Part shown: positions 20,314 through 29,118 of the stretch, one piece after another
How the letters are laid out: every line of letters begins with the position of its first letter
Numbering within the stretch: position 1 is the stretch's first letter
NCBI RefSeq assembly: GCF_030528405.1
Contig: NZ_JAUMYY010000016.1
Coordinates: 3,233 to 36,665, forward strand
Source of the DNA: Fusobacterium sp.
GTDB taxonomy: Bacteria; Fusobacteriota; Fusobacteriia; Fusobacteriales; Fusobacteriaceae
Reading direction: 5' to 3'
Length of the DNA: 33,433 nt
Notes under the pieces: model-generated
Database searches by the model: none
Told to the model about the DNA's origin: nothing
What the model saw: the letters and a program-made list of their open reading frames with translations, nothing else
Position numbers and translations under genes: made by a program

Positions 20314-22218
20314 TTATGCTTCTATGTATTTATCTTTTGCTTCTCCACAATCCGGACAAGTCCAATCTTCAGGTATATCTTTAAATTTAGTTCCTGGTTT
20401 TATATCACCATCAACATCTCCAAATTCTTGAATATACTCATGACCACAACCACTACATACATGAACTTTTGGTGAATAAATCACTTTAGGAACTGATCTT
20501 TTCATTTTCTTCATAGGAGGAGCTTCTTTTTTCTCTCCAGTATCCAATTCTTTGACTAATAAAGGTATAATTTCTTTTAAATCTCCAACTATTCCATAGT
20601 CAGCATTTTTAAATATAGCAGCATTAGCATTTGAATTTATTGCTACAATTGTTGTAGCCTCTTTAATTCCTTTTAAATGTTGTAAAGCACCGGAAATTCC
20701 ACATGCTATATATAAATTACCAACAAATTTTTGCCCTGACATCCCCACATATCTATCAAGAGGTAAATATTCTAAAGTTTCTGCCACTGGACGAGAACAT
20801 CCTATTGCAGCTCCAGCATTCTTTGCTAATTTTTCTATTAGCTTCATATTTTCTTTAGTTCCTACCCCTTTTCCAACACTGACAACTCTCTCTGCTTTTC
20901 CTATAGGAGTATTAATAGGTATACCCACTGTAAAATCGTATCCATCCGCTTTTAAAGCTTCAACAAGTGCCTTTACTTTTTCTTTAGTTGTTCCATCTTT
21001 AAATATAACATTCTTTCTAACTCCAGTAATTGCACCTTTTTTAACTTTCACTGCTCCAGCAGCATTAGATTTTGGTTCTCTTCCTATTAAATAAGAAGCT
21101 ATAACAACTCTTTGAATTTCATTTGTTCCTTCATAGATAGTACAAATTTTTGCATCTCTATACATTCTTTCTACATCTGTACCTTTTAAATAACCAGAAC
21201 CACCATAAATTTGCACCGCATCATTTACAACTTCTAAAGCTATATCTGATGCCCATTGTTTTGCCATTGCTGATTCCATTCCATAAGGTTCATGATGCTC
21301 TTTTAAATCAGCTGCACTGTATACTAACAATCTTGCTGTTCTTATTTTAGTTGCCATATCCGCAAGTTTAAATGATATAGCTTGTTGGAAAGCTATAGCC
21401 TTTCCAAATTGTTCCCTTTCTTTTGCATATTCTAATGCACTTTCAAATGCTCCCTGTGCTATTCCTAAAGCTTGAGCAGCTATTCCTATTCTTCCTCCAT
21501 CAAGAGTAGACATAGCTATTTTAAATCCTTCTCCTTCTTTTCCCAAAAGATTTTCTTTTGGTACTTTTACATTATTGAATAAAAGTTGAGCAGTTGATGA
21601 CGAACGAATTCCAAGTTTATCATAGTGATCTCCAAATGTAAATCCTTCCCATCCTTTTTCTACTATAAATGCAGATATTCCTTTTGTGCCTATATCAGGA
21701 GTAGTAACTGCAAATACTATATATGTATCAGCATAAGGTGCATTAGTTATAAATATTTTTTCACCATTTAAAATATAATGATCTCCTTGTAAAACAGCTG
21801 TTGTTTCAGTACCACCAGCATCTGAACCAGCATTAGGTTCCGTAAGTCCAAATGCTCCTATCTTTTCTCCTTTTGCCAAAGGAACTAAATATTTTTTCTT
21901 TTGTTCTTCAGTTCCAAATGCAGCTATAGGATATGTACCTAATGAGACATGAGCCGATAAAATTACTCCAGTTCCTCCATCAACTCTTGAAAGTTCTTCA
22001 ACAGCTATAGCATAACTTAAAACATCTTTTCCAGCTCCACCATATTCTTTAGGATAAGGTAATCCCATGAATCCCATTTCTCCAAATTTTTTAATTGCCT
22101 CTTGAGGAAACTTATTTTCTTTATCTAAAATAAAAGCTATAGGTTTAACCTCTGTTTCAACAAATTCTCTAACTTGTTTACGCAATATTTCATGTTCATC
22201 AGTTGTCTTAAAAAGCAT
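20314..22218 (-). CDS. Acyl-CoA dehydrogenase / EtfA FAD domain / rubredoxin fusion
   Basis: A 634-residue three-part protein. Residues 1-380 form a complete acyl-CoA dehydrogenase: FGLTEPNAGSDAGG (FAD and substrate region), a helical C-domain, and catalytic base E363 in IYEGTNEIQR. Residues 395-560 match the C-terminal, FAD-binding part of ETF alpha (AERVVSVGKGVG; AAIGCSRPVAE; MSGQKFVGNLYIACGISGA; AINSNANAAIF). Residues 583-634 are a rubredoxin with C588-x2-C591 and C621-x2-C624 (CPDCG). Electrons from a short-chain acyl-CoA could pass from FAD to FAD to iron within one chain. No EtfB gene is in the window. A flavodiiron gene follows. Confidence 0.92.
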   Translation of the reverse strand: MLFKTTDEHEILRKQVREFVETEVKPIAFILDKENKFPQEAIKKFGEMGFMGLPYPKEYGGAGKDVLSYAIAVEELSRVDGGTGVILSAHVSLGTYPIAAFGTEEQKKKYLVPLAKGEKIGAFGLTEPNAGSDAGGTETTAVLQGDHYILNGEKIFITNAPYADTYIVFAVTTPDIGTKGISAFIVEKGWEGFTFGDHYDKLGIRSSSTAQLLFNNVKVPKENLLGKEGEGFKIAMSTLDGGRIGIAAQALGIAQGAFESALEYAKEREQFGKAIAFQQAISFKLADMATKIRTARLLVYSAADLKEHHEPYGMESAMAKQWASDIALEVVNDAVQIYGGSGYLKGTDVERMYRDAKICTIYEGTNEIQRVVIASYLIGREPKSNAAGAVKVKKGAITGVRKNVIFKDGTTKEKVKALVEALKADGYDFTVGIPINTPIGKAERVVSVGKGVGTKENMKLIEKLAKNAGAAIGCSRPVAETLEYLPLDRYVGMSGQKFVGNLYIACGISGALQHLKGIKEATTIVAINSNANAAIFKNADYGIVGDLKEIIPLLVKELDTGEKKEAPPMKKMKRSVPKVIYSPKVHVCSGCGHEYIQEFGDVDGDIKPGTKFKDIPEDWTCPDCGEAKDKYIEA

Positions 22219-22247
22219 CTCTTTTCCTCCTTAATAATAGTATGTTG

Positions 22248-22260
22248 TTCGATATACGAA
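22248..22260. promoter_or_regulatory. Short inverted repeat before the fusion gene
   Basis: TTCG-ATATA-CGAA, four-base arms about a five-base centre, lies 30 bases before the start codon in the untranslated leader. It is too short to name a regulator, but stands out in A+T sequence. The gap also holds TTGTTAA (at about 22280), a half-site of the Rex type, without a good partner. Confidence 0.3.
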
Positions 22261-22314
22261 TATTTTGACCTTTATTTTTTGTTAAATTATTTTATACTAT
22301 TCATATACTCTCTA

Positions 22315-22343
22315 ATATTAACACTTATATTAAAAAAAGTCAA
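22315..22343 (-). promoter_or_regulatory. Promoter of the dehydrogenase fusion-flavodiiron pair
   Basis: TTGACT (22338-22343), 17 nt, TAATAT (22315-22320) on the minus strand, about 95 bases before the start codon, leaving a long leader. The upstream regulator gene ends 68 bases before it. Confidence 0.6.
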
Positions 22344-22410
22344 CTAAATTAATTATATATATATTAAAACAAGTGTTTTTTTATAAAAAATTTTTATTCA
22401 TTGTATTCTT

Positions 22411-23247
22411 TTACAATTTTGCTGCTAGATATTTTCTTATTTCACTAAATCTTTCTTTTTCTTCTTCATCAATAAACTGGCTTATAAAAGTGAGTATGTA
22501 TTCTATTAAAATTTGAGTTGATATAAGTGAATTAAAAACACTTAAACCATTTAATTTTACTTTATATAATATTTCAGAATGCTTAGATAGCGGTGAATTT
22601 TCGGAATCAGAAAAAAGAATTATGCTTGCTTTTCTCTCCCTTGCTATATTAGCAAGAACTTGAGCCACTTTGGAATACATAGGATAGTCAAAAATAACTA
22701 AAACATCATTTTCTTTTATATTAAATATCGAATTTACAACAACAGAATCATCTATATTATATGTGAAAACATCTTTCAGTATAAAACCCAATCTAACTCC
22801 AAAAAAATTCGCCACTCCTGCTGTACTCTTAAAACCTATTATATACTTATTATTTTTTCTCATAAGAGTTTCTCCAATTCTTCGAAGTATCAACAAAGAA
22901 TCCTGAGAAAAAATTCTATTAACTTCTTCATTTATTTTTTCTATATATAATTTTTCAATTGAATTTTCTTTTATCAATTCAATATTTTTAATAAAATCAT
23001 TAGTCTTTTCCAAATGTGTTTTTATTTTTTTCTGTCCACTATTTTTAAATTCTGTGAAATTTTTAAAACCTAGGCACTTAATAAATCTAATTACACTGGT
23101 ATCACTGACTCCTATTTCTGATGCTATTTCTGAAACAGTCATTAAATATATTCTCTTATCTTCATCCAAAAAAAATTCTGCTACTCTTTTTTCTTTTTTA
23201 GTTAAGTCAAGTGTAGCTATTTTTTTCTTCAATTCTTTATTCTCCAT
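22411..23247 (-). CDS. RpiR/MurR-family transcriptional regulator
   Basis: A 278-residue regulator. The N-terminal HTH_6 domain (residues 1-78) includes MTVSEIASEIGVSDTSVIRF and CLGFKNFTEFK. The C-terminal SIS domain (about 120-255) carries the sugar-phosphate-type fold (LMRKNNKYIIGFKSTAGVAN; VFDYPMYSKVAQVLANIARE; LFSDSENSPL). These proteins sense a phosphorylated sugar or related ligand and control a neighbouring operon. It is divergent from the carrier gene at 23444, with a perfect 14-bp palindrome 20 bases before its own start. The inducer is not predictable from this sequence. Confidence 0.85.
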   Translation of the reverse strand: MENKELKKKIATLDLTKKEKRVAEFFLDEDKRIYLMTVSEIASEIGVSDTSVIRFIKCLGFKNFTEFKNSGQKKIKTHLEKTNDFIKNIELIKENSIEKLYIEKINEEVNRIFSQDSLLILRRIGETLMRKNNKYIIGFKSTAGVANFFGVRLGFILKDVFTYNIDDSVVVNSIFNIKENDVLVIFDYPMYSKVAQVLANIARERKASIILFSDSENSPLSKHSEILYKVKLNGLSVFNSLISTQILIEYILTFISQFIDEEEKERFSEIRKYLAAKL

Positions 23248-23267
23248 TTTGTTCTCCTTTTTTTCTT

Positions 23268-23281
23268 TTATGATATCATAA
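23268..23281. promoter_or_regulatory. Perfect 14-bp palindrome between the regulator and carrier genes
   Basis: TTATGATATCATAA reads the same on both strands and lies 21 bases before the regulator start codon, in the divergent intergenic region. It is a good candidate for an autoregulatory RpiR operator. No second copy of its TGATATCA core is found near the carrier promoter. Confidence 0.55.
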
Positions 23282-23356
23282 TTATTTACAAAATAAAATA
23301 TATTATATAAAAATTATATGCTCTTACCAAAAAAAGAACAAATTTTTAAAAAAATA

Positions 23357-23385
23357 TTGACAAAAAATTTTTTACAATATATAAT
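23357..23385 (+). promoter_or_regulatory. Consensus promoter of the carrier-peptidase operon
   Basis: TTGACA (23357-23362), exactly 17 nt, TATAAT (23380-23385): a full consensus match. The spacer contains AAAAATTTTTT, and the 5' leader repeats this palindromic A-then-T tract near 23420. A promoter this strong normally needs a repressor. Confidence 0.8.
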
Positions 23386-23443
23386 TTTAAAAAATTATTT
23401 TTACAAAAAAATTATTAAAAAATTTTTTAAGGAGGCTGTACTT

Positions 23444-24835
23444 ATGAAAAAGAGATTTACATTTCCAGACACTTACGTAGTTATTGTTATTATGATGGTT
23501 GTTGCAGTAGCTTTAACTTGGATTATTCCAGCAGGGCAATTTGAAAGAGTTAAAGATGAAGTCAGCAAACAAATGGTTGTTATTCAAGGAACTTTCAAAT
23601 ACATTGAAAGTAGCCCTATTAGTTTTTTAAAAGTTCCTCTGTACATAATGAAGGGATTGGGAAAAGCTAGTAATATTATTTTTCTTGTTTTAATTGTTGG
23701 TGGTGCTTTTAATATTATTATTGAAACTGGTATGTTCCAAAGCTTTGCTGCTAAAATGACTAAAGTTTTCTCTAATAAAGAAGTATTAATCATTCCTGCT
23801 TTCTCTACTATATTTGCATTGGCATGTACTACTATGGGAGTTAACACATTCATAGGTTTTGCACCAATAGGTGTTATTATAGCTAGAAGTATAGGTTATG
23901 ATGCTATAGTCGGTGTAGCAATGGTTTGCTTAGGAGGAGCTATAGGTTTCAGTACCGGAACTTTTAACCCATTTACTACTGGAGTTGCTCAGTCTATAGC
24001 TGGATTACCACTTTTTTCTGGACTAGGATATAGATTTTTCTGTTTAGTAGTTTTCTTAGTTGTTACAAATATTTATATTATTTGGTATGCAAAAAAAGTA
24101 AAAAAAGATATAAGAAATAGTGTTGTCTATGATTTAGAAATGGAAGATAAAAATGTAAATGTTACTGAACAAAAATTTGATAAGGTAGAAGGAAAACATT
24201 ATCTTATTCTTTTAATTGTTATAGCTTGTTTTTCCCTTTTAGTATATGGAAGCCAAAATTGGAAATGGGGACTTACAGAAAATGCTGCAATATTTATTTG
24301 GATGGGAGTTTTAAGTGGATTTGCTTATGGATTCGGACCTAGTAAAGTCGCTACTGAATTTACTAAGGGTGCTAGAAAATTAGTTTATGGTGCTTTAATG
24401 GTAGGTATGGCAAATGGAATAGGAATCGTTTTGGCAGATGGAAAAATACTGGATACTACAGTTCTTTTTCTAGGAAATTTATTAGTTGATTTACCAAGAT
24501 TTTTACAAGCTGCCGGAATGTTCTTAATGCAACTTATAATAAATGGGCTTATAACTTCAGGAAGTGGACAAGCTGCTGCTACTATGCCAATAATGTTACC
24601 AGTTGCTGATATCATAGGTATGACTAAACAAACTGCAGTTCTTGCATTTAACTTTGGTGATGGTTTAAGTAACTATGTTTTACCAACTTCTTCAGCACTT
24701 ATGGGCTTCATTGCAATGGTAGGAATTTCTTATGACAAATGGATGAAATTCATGTGGAAACTATTTGCTATTTGGATTGTTGTAGGTTCTGTGCTGATAA
24801 TAATTGCTAATACTATGCATTATGGTCCATTTTAA
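23444..24835 (+). CDS. YfcC/DcuC-family carrier
   Basis: A 463-residue integral membrane protein with about twelve spans. ATG at 23444 follows AAGGAGGCTGTACTT; the frame is open upstream but without a site. It opens FPDTYVVIVIMMVVAVALTW and PAGQFERV, typical of the YfcC/C4-dicarboxylate-anaerobic-carrier group (PF03606). Two glycine-rich inner motifs, VGGAFNIIIETGMFQSFA and GGAIGFSTGTFNPFTTGVA, occupy the usual positions. Substrates of this family are poorly defined (dicarboxylates, amino acids, peptides). Its pairing with an M20 peptidase and an RpiR regulator favours a small amide or peptide over a dicarboxylate. It is the first gene of the operon. Confidence 0.85.
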   Translation: MKKRFTFPDTYVVIVIMMVVAVALTWIIPAGQFERVKDEVSKQMVVIQGTFKYIESSPISFLKVPLYIMKGLGKASNIIFLVLIVGGAFNIIIETGMFQSFAAKMTKVFSNKEVLIIPAFSTIFALACTTMGVNTFIGFAPIGVIIARSIGYDAIVGVAMVCLGGAIGFSTGTFNPFTTGVAQSIAGLPLFSGLGYRFFCLVVFLVVTNIYIIWYAKKVKKDIRNSVVYDLEMEDKNVNVTEQKFDKVEGKHYLILLIVIACFSLLVYGSQNWKWGLTENAAIFIWMGVLSGFAYGFGPSKVATEFTKGARKLVYGALMVGMANGIGIVLADGKILDTTVLFLGNLLVDLPRFLQAAGMFLMQLIINGLITSGSGQAAATMPIMLPVADIIGMTKQTAVLAFNFGDGLSNYVLPTSSALMGFIAMVGISYDKWMKFMWKLFAIWIVVGSVLIIIANTMHYGPF

Positions 24836-24863
24836 TATTTCATTTTAGATAGGAGATTTATTT

Positions 24864-26033
24864 ATGAAAAATTTACTAAACAAGTATATAGATAAGATTG
24901 CACCTGAAATTTTATCTATGGCTGACTCAATATTTGATGATCCAGAGTTAGGATTAAATGAATTTCGAGCTATGAAAAAAATCACAGATTTTTTAAGGAA
25001 AAATGATTTTAATGTAGAAGAAAATATCTATGGTTTTGAAACTGCGTTCAGAGCTACATATAAGTCAGGAAAAGGTGGAATTAATATAGGTCTACTTTGT
25101 GAATATGATGCTTTAGAAGGACTAGGCCATGCCTGTGCTCATCATATGCAAGGACCTTCTATCATTGCTGCTGCCGTAGCACTTAAAGAAGTTCTAAAAG
25201 ATTATGACTACAATATAGTTGTCTATGGTACACCTGCTGAAGAAACTTTGGGAGCAAAAGTTCCTATGGAAAAAAATGGAGCATTTCAAGACATAGATAT
25301 TGCACTTATGATGCATGGTTCCCCTATGACAACAACAGATGTTAAATCTTTAGCTCTTTCTAATTTTGATATTATTTTTCATGGTGTATCTTCTCATGCT
25401 GCGCTTGCTCCTGAGAAAGGTAGAAGTGCTTTAGATGGTTTGTTACTTTTATTTCAAGGTATAGAATTTTTCAGAGAACATGTTAAAGAAGATACAAAAA
25501 TGCATTATACAATAGTGGATGCTGGAGGACCGGCAAATGTTGTTCCTAAATATGCAAAAGCTAAAGTAAGTCTTAGATCTTATGACAGAAATTATTTAAA
25601 TGATGTTATAAGAAGATTCAAAAAAATTGTCGAAGGTGCTGCTATGATGACAGAAACAACTTGTGAAATCATAGAAACTAAATCTCTTGATAGTAAAATA
25701 CCTGTTTTATCATTAAATAGAATTCTCATGGAGAATGCTGCAGAAGTAAATGCTCCAAGAATAGAGCCCCCTAGGGAAAAAACAGGCTCTACAGACTTTG
25801 GAAATGTTATGTTTAAAGTTCCTGGTTCTTGTATTAGAATAGCTTTTGTTCCGCCTGGAACATCATCACATTCTGAAAAATTTATTGAATGTGGAAAAAA
25901 TGAAGATGCACATAATGCTATACTTCTAGCTGCAAAAATACTTGCAAATTCTTCTTATGATTTGATTTCTAAACCTGAACTTTATAATGAAGTTAAAGAA
26001 GAATTTAAGAAGAATAAAGAAATAAAAATTTAA
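24864..26033 (+). CDS. M20-family peptidase/amidohydrolase (AbgB/PM20D2-like)
   Basis: A 389-residue cytoplasmic M20 hydrolase. Metal-binding residues include H89 (GHACAHHMQG), D82 (CEYDALEGLG) and H151 (MMHGSP); the catalytic E126-E127 is in TPAEETLGAK. A lid domain begins near 165 (SNFDIIFHGVSSHAA) with the bridging histidine. The usual GHACGH is GHACAHH here, a small departure. The family cleaves amide-linked amino acids or acyl amino acids; the closest look is AbgB or PM20D2 (p-aminobenzoyl-glutamate or dipeptides). AGGAG precedes the ATG. It follows the carrier by 28 bases, so import and hydrolysis are linked. Confidence 0.83.
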   Translation: MKNLLNKYIDKIAPEILSMADSIFDDPELGLNEFRAMKKITDFLRKNDFNVEENIYGFETAFRATYKSGKGGINIGLLCEYDALEGLGHACAHHMQGPSIIAAAVALKEVLKDYDYNIVVYGTPAEETLGAKVPMEKNGAFQDIDIALMMHGSPMTTTDVKSLALSNFDIIFHGVSSHAALAPEKGRSALDGLLLLFQGIEFFREHVKEDTKMHYTIVDAGGPANVVPKYAKAKVSLRSYDRNYLNDVIRRFKKIVEGAAMMTETTCEIIETKSLDSKIPVLSLNRILMENAAEVNAPRIEPPREKTGSTDFGNVMFKVPGSCIRIAFVPPGTSSHSEKFIECGKNEDAHNAILLAAKILANSSYDLISKPELYNEVKEEFKKNKEIKI

Positions 26034-26040
26034 AAATTTA

Positions 26041-26079
26041 AAAATCGCTGGAATATTTGTAAATTCCAACGATTTTTTT
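26041..26079. terminator. Bidirectional terminator between convergent operons
   Basis: AATCG then TGGAAT pair with ATTCCA then CGATT, separated by one C-A mismatch; the loop is ATTTGTAA. T runs flank it on the plus strand and A runs at the other side. It ends the peptidase operon and the leftward polysaccharide operon. Confidence 0.8.
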
Positions 26080-26081
26080 AT

Positions 26082-27047
26082 TTATTTTAATTTTTTTTGT
26101 TCTCTATCTAATTTATGCTGCCTATAACCTTCTAAAAATTCTTTTAATACAATAAACATTATTATGATAAAACAAGTGAATAAAAATCCCCCCAACAAAA
26201 TGTATTTAGCAATACCACTTTCCCTTTTAATTATAAGCGAAGTTGTTTTTTCTAATAATTTATCTACAAGCCCTGTATTTAGAAGACCTTCTGCACCTGC
26301 TATTTGTTTCGAGGTTTTATCATAAACAGATTGATAATAAATATTATCAACATTTAATACAGGTTCTTTAAAAGCAATTAAACTCCTTATATCTTCTGCT
26401 GTCATATTTGTTCCATGCTCTTTTTTCAGAGCCAAATTTATTTTTTCTTTTATAGTTTCCAATTCTTTAAGAGCATAAGCATTTAAATATTCTGCCTCTT
26501 CTTTTTGAATCTCTATCAATTCTTTCATTTTATTAGAGATTTCATTTTCCAAAATAAAAAAATACATTTGAATTATTTTTTCAGAAATTTTTAACTCTCT
26601 GTTAGCTGTAACTTTAACTTCATAATTATCTCCATCTTTTTTTATACTTAAAAACTTTGATAAAAATTTAATTTTTTCTGATAGTAAAAGGTCTTTATCT
26701 GCAATTTCTGATTTTTCAAATTCTTTATTTAACTCTTCTATTTCAAAAAATTTATCTATATATTTTTCATTCTGTAATATACTCATAGGGTCAAATTTAA
26801 TATAGCTTAAATTTAGCATTTGGTAATAAGAATTTTTTTCTAAAATAGGGTAGTTTAGATAAAATTTTTGACTTGCACTTTCTTTTCTATTGTAATTTCT
26901 AAAACCTAAGGCAAATGCAAAACTTAATATAGAACCTATTAAAAAAATTGTTATTATTGCTTTCCAGTATTTTTTTAAAATATCAATAATATCATATAAA
27001 CTAATCTCATCTTCTTCATAATAAAAATCTTTTCTTTCTTGCAACAT
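26082..27047 (-). CDS. wzz: Wzz-type polysaccharide chain-length determinant
   Basis: A 321-residue inner-membrane protein with two spans: near residues 32-55 (WKAIITIFLIGSILSFAFAL) and near the C-terminus (YILLGGFLFTCFIIIMFIVL). The periplasmic segment between them is a long helical coiled coil (KELETIKEKINLALKKEHG) typical of Wzz/PCP proteins, which set O-antigen or capsule chain length. ATG at 27047 has AGGTG six bases before it; GTG 27056 and ATG 27053 are too close to that site. It is the last gene of the rml operon and starts after rmlB with a 10-base gap. Confidence 0.78.
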   Translation of the reverse strand: MLQERKDFYYEEDEISLYDIIDILKKYWKAIITIFLIGSILSFAFALGFRNYNRKESASQKFYLNYPILEKNSYYQMLNLSYIKFDPMSILQNEKYIDKFFEIEELNKEFEKSEIADKDLLLSEKIKFLSKFLSIKKDGDNYEVKVTANRELKISEKIIQMYFFILENEISNKMKELIEIQKEEAEYLNAYALKELETIKEKINLALKKEHGTNMTAEDIRSLIAFKEPVLNVDNIYYQSVYDKTSKQIAGAEGLLNTGLVDKLLEKTTSLIIKRESGIAKYILLGGFLFTCFIIIMFIVLKEFLEGYRQHKLDREQKKLK

Positions 27048-27056
27048 TTTCATCAC

Positions 27057-28259
27057 CTATTCTTTATTTTCATACATTCGCTTATAATAATTTTGATACT
27101 CACCAGATGTTATATTTTCCACCCAATCTTGATTTTCCAAGTACCATTTTACAGTCTTTTTAATTCCTGTTTCAAAGTCTGTTTCTGGATACCATCCAAG
27201 TTCTTTTACTATTTTTGTCGGATCTATAGCATATCTCATATCATGTCCTAGTCTATCTTGAACATAACTTATTAAACTATAATTTATTTTATCCAAATCT
27301 GTCTTTAAATATTTTTTATAACTTTCATGCTTAGAAATCTCAGCTTTTAAAATGTCTATCAACATCCTTACAATGTTAATATTTTCTTCTTCATTAAAGC
27401 CACCAATATTATAAATTTCTCCTATTTTTCCTTTAGTTAAAACCAAATCTATTCCTTTACAATGATCTTCAACATAGAGCCAATCTCTTACATTTTCTCC
27501 TTTTCCATAGACTGGTAACTTTTTACCTTCAAGAATATTTTTTATCATAAGAGGAATTAATTTTTCTGGAAAATGATAAGGTCCATAGTTATTAGAGCAC
27601 CTAGTTATATTAATTGGTAATTTATAAGTTTCCCCATATGCTATAACTATATGATCTGCCGCAGCCTTTGATGCAGAATAAGGACTTCTAGGATCAAGAG
27701 GGCTTTTTTCAGTGAAAAAATTCTCCCCATAAGTTTTTAAATTCTTTCTATTCTTTACTATTTTATTTACCTCTTCATCTTCTATTTTTAAATCTATGGA
27801 TTTAGAAAACTCTTTTGTTAAACTTCCATAGACTTCATCTGTCGATACCTGTAAATATTTCACTCCCTCTTTATAAACAGGATAACCCTTTTCATCCTTT
27901 TCCACTGTCCAAATATTTTTTACATTTTCAAGTAAATTTTGTGTCCCCAGAATGTTTGTTTCCAAAAAAATTTGTGGATTTTCTATTGATCTATCCACAT
28001 GGGATTCAGCTGCAAAATTCACTACATAGTCTATTTTATTTTCAATAAATATTCTCTTAAGTTCTTCTCTATCTCTTATATCAACTCTTTCAAATCTTAC
28101 TCTCGAGTCTTTTAACTCTTCTTTTATTGTCTCTAAATTTCCTGCATAAGTTAGCACATCTACTACTACAACTTTTATATCATCGTGCCTTTTTAAAATA
28201 TATTTTAAAAAATTTGCTCCAATAAAACCAGCAGCACCTGTTATTAAATAGGTCTTCAT
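27057..28259 (-). CDS. rmlB: dTDP-glucose 4,6-dehydratase
   Basis: A 400-residue extended SDR enzyme. NAD binding: ITGAAGFIGANF at the N-terminus; active site: STDEVYG with the catalytic Asp-Glu, and YSASKAAADH supplies Tyr and Lys. It converts dTDP-glucose to dTDP-4-keto-6-deoxyglucose. At 400 residues it is about 50 longer than usual; the extra part (about 155-195, DLKIEDEEVNKIVKNRKNL) sits between the DE and YxxxK motifs. ATG at 28259 is used because an in-frame GTG 12 bases upstream overlaps the rmlD stop. Confidence 0.93.
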   Translation of the reverse strand: MKTYLITGAAGFIGANFLKYILKRHDDIKVVVVDVLTYAGNLETIKEELKDSRVRFERVDIRDREELKRIFIENKIDYVVNFAAESHVDRSIENPQIFLETNILGTQNLLENVKNIWTVEKDEKGYPVYKEGVKYLQVSTDEVYGSLTKEFSKSIDLKIEDEEVNKIVKNRKNLKTYGENFFTEKSPLDPRSPYSASKAAADHIVIAYGETYKLPINITRCSNNYGPYHFPEKLIPLMIKNILEGKKLPVYGKGENVRDWLYVEDHCKGIDLVLTKGKIGEIYNIGGFNEEENINIVRMLIDILKAEISKHESYKKYLKTDLDKINYSLISYVQDRLGHDMRYAIDPTKIVKELGWYPETDFETGIKKTVKWYLENQDWVENITSGEYQNYYKRMYENKE

Positions 28260-28260
28260 T

Positions 28261-29118
28261 TTAGTTATCACACTCCAATTCTTCTAAAAATCGATCAATG
28301 GCATTTTCCCAAGCAGGTATTTTTTTATTTATTAAACTTTCTATCTTTTCACTATTTAACTTAGTATACTTAGCTCTTTTAGCTTTTAAATTGAAATCTT
28401 CTGTCTTAGCTCTATTTAAAACTCCCTGCCATTTTATCTTTTCAAGCAAATACTTAGCTTGTTCATATTTAGAAGCCTCCCCTGCATTTGAAAAATGGTA
28501 AAGTCCATATTTTTTTGTTTTTATCAATTCCCAACTATAATAAGCTAAATCTTTTGAATAAGTGGGTGCTGAAACTTGATCATCAACTATAGATAAGTTA
28601 TTTTTTGTAGAAGCCCAATCTAAAATTTGTTTATTAAAATTATTATTTCCTATTCCAAATAACCAAGAGGTCCTTATAACAAAGCTATCAGCTTTTACCT
28701 TAAAGACTTCTCTTTCCCCTTCAAGCTTTGTCTTTCCATAAATAGAAAGAGGCTTCGCTTCATCTTCTTCTAAATAAGCTTCTTTTTTCTTCCCATCAAA
28801 AACAAAATCTGTAGAAAAAGTTATATATTCTGCACCAATTTCATTTGCAACTATAGCCAAACTTCTCGGTGCATAAGTGTTAAGCTTTCTACACAAATCT
28901 ACTTCGTCTTCTGCCTTGTCAACATTATTATAGGCAGCACAATTTATTATTAAATCTATATTTTTTTTATTCACAAAATTTCTAATTTTATTAATATCAG
29001 TAATATCCAAGTCTTCAATATCTGTAGCTATATATTTTATTTTTAAAGAATCAAAAAGTTTTTGAAAATCACATCCCAATTGTCCATTTGCTCCAGTTAT
29101 TAAAATAAATTTAATCAT
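28261..29118 (-). CDS. rmlD: dTDP-4-dehydrorhamnose reductase
   Basis: A 285-residue SDR enzyme, the last step of dTDP-L-rhamnose synthesis. NAD(P)-binding: ITGANGQLGCDF; catalytic YGKTKLEGE; substrate region TSWLFG. It overlaps the rmlC stop in ATGATTAA and lies next to rmlB, the usual order. It uses NAD(P)H to give dTDP-rhamnose for glycosyltransferases outside the window. All expected motifs are seen. Confidence 0.92.
   Translation of the reverse strand: MIKFILITGANGQLGCDFQKLFDSLKIKYIATDIEDLDITDINKIRNFVNKKNIDLIINCAAYNNVDKAEDEVDLCRKLNTYAPRSLAIVANEIGAEYITFSTDFVFDGKKKEAYLEEDEAKPLSIYGKTKLEGEREVFKVKADSFVIRTSWLFGIGNNNFNKQILDWASTKNNLSIVDDQVSAPTYSKDLAYYSWELIKTKKYGLYHFSNAGEASKYEQAKYLLEKIKWQGVLNRAKTEDFNLKAKRAKYTKLNSEKIESLINKKIPAWENAIDRFLEELECDN

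Noticed and set aside
22270-22300. A Rex operator before the dehydrogenase fusion
   Set aside because: TTGTTAA is a fine half-site, but the other half (TTTTATA) departs too far from TTAACAA.
24385-24615. Minus-strand frame inside the carrier gene
   Set aside because: It is fully antisense to a membrane protein gene; proline- and isoleucine-rich frames are expected there.
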